Below are positions 1 to 5,000 of a stretch of 5,090 nucleotides of DNA, piece after piece; the stretch's first letter is position 1; every line of letters starts with the position of its first letter. Source of the stretch: an uncultured Bacillaceae bacterium. GTDB taxonomy: Bacteria; Bacillota; Bacilli; Bacillales; Alkalibacillaceae. The translations under genes and the position numbers were made by a program. The stretch spans positions 1 to 5,090 of the forward strand of contig CALKAL010000020.1 in assembly GCA_937983065.1 (NCBI GenBank), given 5' to 3'. The notes under the pieces were generated by a model. That model was given only the letters and a program-made list of their open reading frames with translations. It made no database searches and was not told where the DNA came from.

Positions 1-238
1 TTGAGATTTGTCCTTTAGGAAGGGTCTATCGGACAAAACTTTAGGTTGACTGTTGAGATTAGGTCTATAGAAGGTCTCTAATGGACAAAACTTCAGGTTG
101 AGTATTATTATTTGGTCTTTAGGAATCCTCTAACAGACAAAACTAAAGCGGAACGACAGAGATATGGTTTTGAGCGGCAATCTCATAGACAAATCTTTAA
201 CTGAATAACTAAGTTTTATCCTGAGCCTTTCACCAAAC
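1..238. repeat. Degenerate 52-bp tandem repeat array (about 4.6 units)
   Basis: A GGACAAAACTTTAGGTTGA-like core recurs at 31, 83, 135 and 187, exactly 52 bp apart. The first 30 bases match the last 30 of a unit (TTGAGATT at 1-8 and again at 53-60), so the array probably continues left of the window. Units at 31-82 and 83-134 are the most alike, the unit at 135-186 is diverged, and the one at 187-238 keeps only its start. Each of the first units has a short inverted repeat: TAG...CTA around a 7-base loop at 16-28, 68-80 and 120-132, replaced by GAG...CTC at 172-184. An outer GTC/GAC pairing is also present, best at 7-13 with 31-37. There are no unique spacers, so this is not CRISPR. Similar arrays occur between genes in Bacillaceae, as far as I recall. 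Function unknown. Confidence 0.8.
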
Positions 239-256
239 ATCACCATTTTACTAAAC

Positions 257-291
257 AATAAAAAAGCAGCGAGGTTTCCCCCCACTGCTTT
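257..291 (-). terminator. Rho-independent terminator of the lipoprotein gene
   Basis: On the minus strand the arms AAAGCAG and CTGCTTT (285-291 and 263-269) continue inward through a U-G wobble and a GGGG/CCTC pairing. This gives a stem of about 12 bp with a GGAAA loop, followed by a run of T (plus-strand A at 260-265). It lies 10 bp past the stop codon of the lipoprotein gene. The plus-strand side has no T-run, so it should work only for minus-strand transcripts. Confidence 0.9.
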
Positions 292-300
292 CATCACATC

Positions 301-1233
301 TTAATATCCGTAGTACATTAATTCAAAAATGAGTTGTTCTAGTTCTTCCATGCTTAAAATATCGTAGTCATCAGGATTAATTGTGAATTCAACATCACCA
401 TTCATATTTTTGTAAGCTGTATTAATCGTTAAGGCAATCCCAAGGTACTCATCACCTTCTTCGACTAATACATCAATGACGAAATTCTGTTCTTTAAGTT
501 CGCCATTATCGATTGTAAGTTGCATTTCGAGTGCGTTAATGTCAAGTTCGTTAAATACTTCATCTAATCCTTCAAGAGCAAACTGTAATTCATCAGCTGG
601 AACCGTATCATCAACTAACTCAAAGGATTTTTCAATAAGATTTTTAATATCATCTTCTGTGAAAACGACCGTATAAACGTCGCCATCCCTTGAAAAGTCA
701 TCGTCACTCTTCTCATTTAATAACTCACTAATAATTTCTTGAGTATGAGCGTTTAATTCCTCCGTGCTTGGAGCATCAGCATCTTCAATCTCTTCTAAAT
801 CAATTTCAACTAAATAACCTTTTAAATCTTCAGGTAATCCTAAAAATAAGCCGAAGTTGTCAATAATGCTGTCTGTTTCAATGTACATAACGTTATTTTG
901 AAGATCTTGTAAGAAAGGAACTTCAACAGTAAATGTCATCGGGCTAAGCGTGCCAGAAAAATAAAAGACAGCTTCTTGTAAAGCCTGTTCAGCATCGTAA
1001 ACACTGTCAGCTTTAAGTTCAATATCGTTTACCATTTGTATAAAAGGCTCAACCGTAGGGTCATTAAAATCAGCATCTAATTCTAAATCAATCGATGTAC
1101 TTGATTCATAGCTATCCGCCTCTAATATAGAATCAAAAGCATCGACGACAGCTTCTTTATCACTTTTCGAATCTCCACAAGCAGTTAACAGTAATGCAGT
1201 CACTAAGAAAATACTTAATAAAAATTTTCTCAT
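301..1233 (-). CDS. Highly acidic secreted lipoprotein of unknown function
   Basis: This 310-residue protein starts with a type II signal peptide: Arg2-Lys3, a hydrophobic stretch at about residues 4-16, and a lipobox L16-T17-A18-C19. Cys19 should be lipidated and Gly20-Asp21 follow, so the product is expected on the outer face of the cytoplasmic membrane. ATG at 1233 is preceded by AAGGGGGAT at good spacing. I do not recognise the mature part. Alternating hydrophobic and polar residues suggest a mostly beta fold, broadly like LolA/LppX-type lipoproteins, but that is only an impression. The mature part is extremely acidic: I count about 76 Asp/Glu and only 10 Lys/Arg in 292 residues, consistent with an exported protein in a saline or alkaline habitat. 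It is a single-gene unit with its own terminator, divergent from the CBS gene. A solute-binding protein is unlikely because there are no transporter genes nearby. Confidence 0.9.
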   Translation of the reverse strand: MRKFLLSIFLVTALLLTACGDSKSDKEAVVDAFDSILEADSYESSTSIDLELDADFNDPTVEPFIQMVNDIELKADSVYDAEQALQEAVFYFSGTLSPMTFTVEVPFLQDLQNNVMYIETDSIIDNFGLFLGLPEDLKGYLVEIDLEEIEDADAPSTEELNAHTQEIISELLNEKSDDDFSRDGDVYTVVFTEDDIKNLIEKSFELVDDTVPADELQFALEGLDEVFNELDINALEMQLTIDNGELKEQNFVIDVLVEEGDEYLGIALTINTAYKNMNGDVEFTINPDDYDILSMEELEQLIFELMYYGY

Positions 1234-1263
1234 TAAAAATATCCCCCTTAATTATGAATCACT

Positions 1264-1291
1264 ATCCTATGATATCATAAAATGCTTCCAA
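1264..1291 (-). promoter_or_regulatory. Possible sigma-A promoter of the lipoprotein gene
   Basis: On the minus strand TTGGAA (1286-1291) and TAGGAT (1264-1269) are separated by 16 bp. Each hexamer matches the vegetative consensus at 4 of 6 positions. Transcription would begin near 1257, close to the ribosome binding site at 1241-1249. This is the best candidate I found, but it is a moderate match in AT-rich DNA. Confidence 0.33.
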
Positions 1292-1561
1292 TTTAGAATG
1301 ACTTATGACTTATTTTATTCATATTAAAATATGGAAATGACTTAAAATAGTTCTAAAGTTTTAGGGTTATTTTACCATTGCTCAAAATAAGGATAGTTAT
1401 TGATTAATTCAATTTAAACAGAATTTGAAGCAAGATACAATTCATTCATCACCATTTGTGAATATTTGTATAAAATTCTCGTATATAAAAAAGATAAAAA
1501 CGAAAGCTAATTTTAAGGTGGTCAGTTATAAAATTAAAACCTGTTTAAAACATCATATTCT

Positions 1562-1570
1562 AAGGAGTGA
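1562..1570 (+). promoter_or_regulatory. Ribosome binding site that sets the CBS gene start
   Basis: AAGGAGTGA lies 5 bases before ATG at 1576. The in-frame GTG at 1567 lies inside this Shine-Dalgarno sequence and has no site of its own, so the ATG is the start. Confidence 0.85.
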
Positions 1571-1575
1571 GTTTA

Positions 1576-2004
1576 ATGAATCAATCAATTCGTGATTTAA
1601 TGAGTGAAGACGTCGTTACTGTATCACCAGAACAATCGATTGAAGAGGCAGCACAATTAATGGAACAGCATGACATTGGTGCTATCCCTGTTGTCAGCAA
1701 TGGAGAAGTACAAGGAATTATTACTGACCGTGATATTACGTTAAGAGCGACAGCTGATGGTAATAGAAATGCGTCAGTTAGTGAATGTATGACGAGCCAT
1801 GTTACGATGGTCGAAGCAAATATGGATGTCCACGATGCTGCAAGACTGATGGCTGACCAACAAATAAGACGTCTTCCTGTCGTGGAAAATGGCCAATTAG
1901 TCGGCATGTTATCTATTGGTGATTTAGCCCGTGAAGATATTTTTGATGATGAAGCAGAAGAGGCGTTATCCGATATTTCGATGCCAGATAAAAAAGAATT
2001 TTAA
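1576..2004 (+). CDS. yhcV: Tandem CBS-domain protein, YhcV-like
   Basis: This 142-residue cytoplasmic protein is made almost entirely of two CBS domains, at about residues 9-60 and 72-125. Each ends in the expected pattern: hydrophobic strand, Gly, then a Thr/Ser-x-x-Asp motif (T50-D-R-D at the end of the first, S113-I-G-D of the second). The halves share the DIGAIPVV and QIRRLPVV type strand that helps form the Bateman nucleotide pocket. CBS pairs usually bind AMP, ATP or related adenosine ligands. As this one has no attached enzyme, it probably acts as a small energy or nucleotide sensor with unknown partners. Length and layout match Bacillus subtilis YhcV as I recall it; the symbol is by resemblance. 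The tail after residue 121 is acidic. It is monocistronic, ending in the terminator at 2053-2100. Confidence 0.93.
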   Translation: MNQSIRDLMSEDVVTVSPEQSIEEAAQLMEQHDIGAIPVVSNGEVQGIITDRDITLRATADGNRNASVSECMTSHVTMVEANMDVHDAARLMADQQIRRLPVVENGQLVGMLSIGDLAREDIFDDEAEEALSDISMPDKKEF

Positions 2005-2052
2005 GTTTAGTTTTATAATAATGTAGGATAGTTATATAAAAAATTTTGACCT

Positions 2053-2100
2053 ATAATCCCGCGTGAATGAATCAAATGTTCACAGCGGGATTATTTTTTT
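2053..2100 (+). terminator. Strong rho-independent terminator after the CBS gene
   Basis: ATAATCCCGC (2053-2062) pairs perfectly with GCGGGATTAT (2085-2094). The stem extends inward through GTGAA/TTCAC (2063-2067 with 2079-2083) past a bulged A at 2084. Seven T follow at 2094-2100. It isolates the CBS gene from the peptidase gene. Confidence 0.93.
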
Positions 2101-2181
2101 AAAACAAGTGAAAGAATAGTCAAACTCTTTAACGATATAGTAAGATGGAATTAAATAATATAAATAAAAAGGACGATTTTC

Positions 2182-3225
2182 ATGCAGAAGCGAATTAGAG
2201 AATATGGCATTAACGTTGGCCGTTTAAAGCCAGGTCCATTAAACAAAATTTCAGATGTCAAAGGAGTTACTGTCGGCCATAGTACTTTAAAGGAAGGTCC
2301 AATCCAAACGGGTGTTACAGCAATCCTTCCCCATCAAGGAAACCTTTTTAAAGAAAAAGTTTTAGGCGCATCTTATGTGATTAATGGATTTGGTAAAACG
2401 ATAGGAACGATTCAACTTGAGGAGTTAGGAACGATTGAAACGCCTATTTTATTGACGAATACGTTAAGTGTCGGAATAGCTAGTGATAGTTTAATTAAAT
2501 ATATGCTTAAGCAAAATGAGGAAATTGGAAATAGCACAGGAACCGTTAATCCGATAGTCGGTGAGTGTAATGATATGTATTTAAATGATATAAGGCAAAT
2601 GGTAATTCGAGAGCAGCATGTTTTAGAAGCGTTACATAATACAGAAGTAGATTTTGCAGAAGGGGCAATCGGTGCAGGGGCAGGGATGAAATGTTTTGAT
2701 TTAAAAGGGGGAATCGGTTCATCCTCCCGAGTATTTACAATCAATGATGAAAGCTATACTGTCGGCGTCCTCGTCTTCTCAAACTTTGGTGCCCTCGAAC
2801 AGTTTCGGTTAAATGGTGAGCCTATTGGTCCGCAAATAAAGGAACAAATTCAGCAAAAAGCTACAAAGGAACAAGGATCAATTATGATTATTGTCGCTAC
2901 CGATTTACCCATTAATGAACGCCAGCTCAAACGTCTTTCTAAAAGAGCGGGAGCAGGTTTAAGTCGTACGGGTTCATTTTTTGGAAATGGAAGCGGGGAT
3001 ATCGTTATTAGTTTTTCAACCGCTCAAAAAATTCCGCATATATTTGAGAAAACAGAACGATTACATACGATTCAATTGATTCACGACGATCAGATCGATA
3101 TCGCCTTTGAAGCGGTCACGGATGCAACAGAAGAAGCGATATATAACTCGATGGTCACCGCGCGAACGACAATTGGTAGAGAAAATCGGAAGCTCTATTC
3201 ATTAGCTGAATTTTTAAGCGGTTAG
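2182..3225 (+). CDS. P1-family (DmpA/BapA-like) self-processing aminopeptidase
   Basis: This 347-residue protein belongs to peptidase family S58/P1, whose members include the L-aminopeptidase/D-esterase DmpA, beta-peptidyl aminopeptidase BapA and nylon-oligomer hydrolase NylC. The precursor cuts itself into alpha and beta chains, and the new N-terminal residue of beta is the nucleophile. The conserved cut context is visible as QGSIMIIVATDLP, predicting cleavage between Gly232 and Ser233. Other family positions are in place: VGE...YLNDIR (126-137, with Tyr133), GAGAGMKCFDLKGGIGSSSR (164-183), Asn201 in FSNFG, and GNGSGDI with Ser271 and Asp273, which fit by spacing the catalytic Ser/acid pair of BapA. 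Length is normal. ATG is preceded by AAAAAGGA. There is no signal peptide, so it is probably cytoplasmic. Substrate cannot be told from sequence. No terminator follows, so it likely shares a transcript with the small ORF at 3240. Confidence 0.93.
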   Translation: MQKRIREYGINVGRLKPGPLNKISDVKGVTVGHSTLKEGPIQTGVTAILPHQGNLFKEKVLGASYVINGFGKTIGTIQLEELGTIETPILLTNTLSVGIASDSLIKYMLKQNEEIGNSTGTVNPIVGECNDMYLNDIRQMVIREQHVLEALHNTEVDFAEGAIGAGAGMKCFDLKGGIGSSSRVFTINDESYTVGVLVFSNFGALEQFRLNGEPIGPQIKEQIQQKATKEQGSIMIIVATDLPINERQLKRLSKRAGAGLSRTGSFFGNGSGDIVISFSTAQKIPHIFEKTERLHTIQLIHDDQIDIAFEAVTDATEEAIYNSMVTARTTIGRENRKLYSLAEFLSG

Positions 3226-3230
3226 GAGGT
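3224..3230 (+). promoter_or_regulatory. Ribosome binding site for the 39-residue ORF
   Basis: AGGAGGT is a near-perfect Shine-Dalgarno sequence, 9 bases before ATG at 3240. It overlaps the last two bases of the peptidase stop codon, which would favour coupled translation. It is the main evidence that the short ORF is real. Confidence 0.8.
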
Positions 3231-3239
3231 TAAGTTAGA

Positions 3240-3359
3240 ATGGGAAAACGAAAGGGTAAAAAGGGTGATGGCGCACTTAGAGATTTTTTTCTTTATTTTT
3301 TAGATGTTTTAATATACGTGCCTCGATTAATATTCAACTTTATTAAATCATTCTTTTAA
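3240..3359 (+). CDS. Small basic amphipathic membrane-type peptide (39 aa)
   Basis: This ORF of 39 codons ends in TAA and has an excellent ribosome binding site 14 bp after the peptidase gene. The N-terminus is basic and glycine-rich (MGKRKGKKGDG; six Lys/Arg in the first 14 residues). Residues 15-39 are mostly Phe, Leu, Ile, Tyr and Val. The charged residues of this part, Asp15, Asp22, Arg29 and Lys36, are spaced exactly seven apart, so in a helix they would fall on one face; Pro28 sits mid-helix. It could be a membrane-surface helix or short membrane-inserted peptide. I do not recognise the family. Its last 12 bases overlap the end of the convergent yqxD gene, so its C-terminus is encoded opposite yqxD's last codons. 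It might be an accessory of the peptidase, an independent small membrane protein, or a toxin-like peptide; the sequence does not decide. Confidence 0.7.
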   Translation: MGKRKGKKGDGALRDFFLYFLDVLIYVPRLIFNFIKSFF

Positions 3360-3806
3360 GTCTAGCTTTCGTGAAAGAACTTGAGCAAATTTTTGTCGGA
3401 ATTTTTCCTTTTCTTCATGCGTAAATGGTTTTGGTCCTTTTGTACGTTGACCACTTTTTCTCGCCATGGCACTAACATATCTTTGATTTAAAAGGGTATC
3501 TATATTTCGTTTTGAGTAAATAAATCCTTTATGGTGCATGACGAGACATTTTTTCGCTAATAAAAGGGAGGCGAGGCCGTAATCTTGAGTGATGACGATA
3601 TCATTAACGTTTGCTAGCTGCATAATTTTATAATCCGCAGCTTCGTTCTCTGAATCTACATAAATCGTTTCAACATGAGGCTGTTCTTCTTTATGAGAAA
3701 AATGAGCAAAACTTTTTACGAGTAAAACGGGCAAATCCCATTTATCGCTTTCTTCAATAATAATTTCTTTAACTGGACAAGCGTCCGCATCGACTAAAAT
3801 TTTCAA
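3348..3806 (-). CDS. yqxD: YaiI/YqxD family (DUF188) PIN-like protein
   Basis: This protein of about 152 residues is a full-length member of the YaiI/YqxD (DUF188) family, which is related to PIN-type nuclease folds. The signature DADACPVK is at residues 6-13, followed by an acidic ENEAADYKI segment (53-61), DIVITQDYGLASLLL (69-83), and the conserved basic KSGQRTKGPKPF stretch (117-128). Asp6, Asp8, Asp58 and Asp75 are candidates for an acidic metal site by analogy with PIN domains; to my knowledge no activity is established. I favour TTG at 3806 as start because AGGTGAT (3811-3817) is ideally spaced for it. An upstream ATG (3812) and GTG (3815) are in frame but overlap or touch that site; they would add 2 or 3 residues. 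No intrinsic terminator follows, so transcripts may run antisense into the small ORF and peptidase gene. Confidence 0.95.
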   Translation of the reverse strand: MKILVDADACPVKEIIIEESDKWDLPVLLVKSFAHFSHKEEQPHVETIYVDSENEAADYKIMQLANVNDIVITQDYGLASLLLAKKCLVMHHKGFIYSKRNIDTLLNQRYVSAMARKSGQRTKGPKPFTHEEKEKFRQKFAQVLSRKLDLKE

Positions 3807-3810
3807 TATC

Positions 3811-3817
3811 ATCACCT
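3811..3817 (-). promoter_or_regulatory. Ribosome binding site favouring a TTG start for yqxD
   Basis: On the minus strand AGGTGAT ends 4 bases before TTG (3804-3806), placing the core GG 8 bases from the start codon, a normal Bacillus spacing. For the alternative ATG (3810-3812) the spacing would be about 2 bases, and the GTG lies inside the motif. Confidence 0.65.
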
Positions 3818-3834
3818 GCTGTCATTGTAACATG

Positions 3835-3863
3835 TTGACTAAAAATAAGTGTTCGGTTACTAT
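3835..3863 (+). promoter_or_regulatory. Possible sigma-A promoter of cheW
   Basis: TTGACT (3835-3840) and TACTAT (3858-3863) are separated by the ideal 17 bp, with 5/6 and 4/6 matches to consensus. Start would be near 3870, about 53 bases before the gene. I looked for the motility sigma-D pattern (TAAA, about 15 bp, GCCGATAT) and did not find it. Confidence 0.4.
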
Positions 3864-3884
3864 TTTTTTAAATAAATATGTCAA
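3857..3884 (-). promoter_or_regulatory. Possible sigma-A promoter of yqxD
   Basis: On the minus strand a perfect TTGACA (3879-3884) is followed after 16 bp by TAGTAA (3857-3862), a weak -10. The spacer is A/T-rich. Transcription would start near 3850, giving a leader of about 45 bases. The -10 occupies almost the same bases as the -10 of the opposing cheW promoter. Confidence 0.38.
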
Positions 3885-3886
3885 AA

Positions 3887-3905
3887 TATACGGTTTTCTC
3901 GTATA
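3887..3905 (+). promoter_or_regulatory. Inverted repeat in the cheW leader
   Basis: TATACG and CGTATA are perfect 6-bp arms around a 7-base centre. It lies between the proposed promoter and the ribosome binding site (AAGGGGTGA, 3907-3915). It could be an operator or a small leader hairpin close to the ribosome binding site; chance cannot be excluded. Confidence 0.3.
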
Positions 3906-3922
3906 AAAGGGGTGAAAAATAA

Positions 3923-4378
3923 ATGAATAGTTCAAAATACGTTATTTTCGGGATGGGCGATGAACAATTTGCCGTCAATATTGAACAAGTTGATTCAATT
4001 GAACGCGTTAGTGAAATGACAAAGGTTCCGCAAGCGCCTCATTTTATGCAAGGTTTTACGGACTTACGCGGTGAAGTCATTTCGGTCGTTGATCTTAAGG
4101 CGTTATTAGACATCGGTACAGTCGATTTGTCAAAGGATCCCCGATTAATAATCGCCCAAATTGAAAACTTAAAAATTGCACTTCTTGTGGACGAGGCAAA
4201 GGAAGTTCTTGATTTAGAATCAGATATTGTTGAAGAGCCACCAAAAATGGTCGGCGGTGTGAAAAAAGAATACATACAAGGTGTTGCTCGATTAGAAGAC
4301 CGGCTTATCATTATTATGAATATGAATAACGTTTTAAATGTAAATGAAATCGAACAAATTAAAGCAGCGAATGAGTGA
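3923..4378 (+). CDS. cheW: CheW-like chemotaxis coupling protein (orphan)
   Basis: This 151-residue protein is a single CheW domain covering almost the whole length. CheW links chemoreceptors to the histidine kinase CheA in cytoplasmic signalling arrays. The start (KYVIFGMGDEQFAVNIEQVDSIERV, in residues 5-29) is the usual first strand pair and helix, then VPQAPHFMQGF and the hallmark DLRGEVISVVDL (47-58) with Arg49. The second half has LLVDEAKEVLDLE (87-99) and the closing GVARLEDRLIIIMNMNNVL region (120-138). There is no receiver domain, so it is not CheV. ATG has AAGGGGTGA 7 bases upstream. No cheA, cheY, receptor or flagellar gene lies in the window, which is unlike the usual place of cheW in the fla/che operon; a second CheW copy elsewhere is likely but cannot be seen here. 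There is no clear terminator before the next gene, 63 bp on. Confidence 0.92.
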   Translation: MNSSKYVIFGMGDEQFAVNIEQVDSIERVSEMTKVPQAPHFMQGFTDLRGEVISVVDLKALLDIGTVDLSKDPRLIIAQIENLKIALLVDEAKEVLDLESDIVEEPPKMVGGVKKEYIQGVARLEDRLIIIMNMNNVLNVNEIEQIKAANE

Positions 4379-4427
4379 GCAATTTGAACTTAAAATCATG
4401 ATTGTTTTTATGCTCCAATTTCTTAAA

Positions 4428-4434
4428 AAGGTGG
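4428..4434 (+). promoter_or_regulatory. Ribosome binding site that sets a TTG start
   Basis: AAGGTGG lies 7 bases before TTG at 4442. No ATG or GTG lies near it in this frame, so the TTG is the start of the DJ-1/PfpI-like gene. Confidence 0.8.
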
Positions 4435-4441
4435 AAACTTT

Positions 4442-4981
4442 TTGACCAAATATACAGGCATTTTACTATATCCAAGATTCAGTGAGTATGAACTTTCGGT
4501 GCTCTTATCCGTCTTACAACAAGGGGAGAAACCTGCAATTTTCATCGGCTTAGATCATGACGTCGTAAAAGGCGAGGCAGGATTACTTTGTCAGCCAGAA
4601 AAAACGATACATCATATTGATTTAGATGAGATTGATAGCCTCGTTTTACCCGGGGTAGATGACTTCGAGCATTTGGTCAATCATGAAGAACTTTCATCAT
4701 TTTTAGGCCAAGCTAATGATGGAAAGAGAATCATCGGTGCAATCTCAAGTGCACCTTATCTTTTATCTATGAGTGGCGTTTTAGAAAACAAAAAATATAC
4801 AACAGGATTAACCGAAGAACAGAGGAGCTTCTTAGGGACATTTACTGAAGAAAATTATGTCGACTCCCCAGTTGTTGTAGATGACAATTTGATAACTGCA
4901 ATAGGATCTGCATTCATTGACTTTGCTTTTGCCTTTGGCGACAGTTTAAAACTTAATTATGAAAAAGGATGGTATAGGTAA
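4442..4981 (+). CDS. DJ-1/PfpI family protein lacking the catalytic cysteine
   Basis: This 179-residue protein has the layout of the DJ-1/PfpI (class I glutamine amidotransferase-like) superfamily. It shows an N-terminal strand TGILLYPRFSEYEL with Glu17 at the usual acidic position, a central SLVLPG (66-71) before DDF, and the elbow strand RIIGAISSAPYLLSMSGVL (96-114). In this family the elbow normally reads A-I-C-x-G/A-P with Cys as nucleophile; here codon TCA puts Ser at 102. The only Cys is Cys50, elsewhere in the fold. The segments KKYTTGL and DSPVVVDDNLITAIG match the family's later strands, where a destroyed or tested region often follows. Members include proteases, chaperones, deglycase-like and glyoxalase enzymes, so the role is unclear and the usual Cys chemistry is unlikely. 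It starts at TTG and is 63 bp after cheW, perhaps on the same transcript. Confidence 0.87.
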   Translation: MTKYTGILLYPRFSEYELSVLLSVLQQGEKPAIFIGLDHDVVKGEAGLLCQPEKTIHHIDLDEIDSLVLPGVDDFEHLVNHEELSSFLGQANDGKRIIGAISSAPYLLSMSGVLENKKYTTGLTEEQRSFLGTFTEENYVDSPVVVDDNLITAIGSAFIDFAFAFGDSLKLNYEKGWYR

Positions 4982-5000
4982 TTATTTTTTATCCGTTATT

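Larger units (their letters stand above)
1234..1575. other. 342-bp AT-rich divergent intergenic region
   Basis: I see no gene here. Near the lipoprotein side ATGACTTA occurs three times (1298-1305, 1305-1312, 1337-1344), the first two overlapping by one base. An inverted repeat CATATT-AA-AATATG lies at 1320-1333. These could be regulator sites but may be chance in such AT-rich DNA. For the CBS gene the best promoter-like pair is TTGTGA (1456-1461) with TATATA (1482-1487), but its 20-bp spacing is too long to be convincing. I found no riboswitch, T-box or leader peptide. Confidence 0.5.

Noticed and set aside
1..238. CRISPR array
   Set aside because: Copies are head-to-tail with no unique spacers, units diverge along their whole length, and no cas gene is present.
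476..676. Open frame of 66 codons on the plus strand
   Set aside because: It lies wholly opposite the lipoprotein gene, has Ser-rich low-complexity content typical of an antisense frame, and lacks a convincing ribosome binding site.
1476..1485. TTCTCGTATA shared with 3896-3905 as a common regulatory site
   Set aside because: A single 10-base match between two AT-rich leaders is expected by chance in 5 kb, and its position relative to the two genes differs.
1456..1487. Sigma-A promoter TTGTGA / TATATA for the CBS gene
   Set aside because: The spacing of 20 bp is outside the normal 16-18; no sigma-B pattern was found either.
1567..1575. GTG at 1567 as start of the CBS protein
   Set aside because: The GTG is part of the Shine-Dalgarno sequence AAGGAGTGA that serves ATG 1576.
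1581..1907. Open frame of 108 codons on the minus strand
   Set aside because: It is antisense to the CBS-pair gene, whose protein is clearly recognisable.
2117..2146. Promoter TAGTCA / TAAGAT for the peptidase gene
   Set aside because: Only 3/6 and 4/6 matches with an 18-bp spacer; not distinguishable from background.
2412..2744. Open frame of 110 codons on the minus strand
   Set aside because: It is antisense to the P1 peptidase gene and resembles no family I know.
4039..4311. Open frame of 90 codons on the minus strand
   Set aside because: It is antisense to the CheW gene; composition is that of a shadow frame.
4391..4410. AATCATGATT palindrome followed by T-rich sequence as a cheW terminator
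   Set aside because: The palindrome has no room for a loop, leaving only a 3-bp AT-rich stem; too weak to call.
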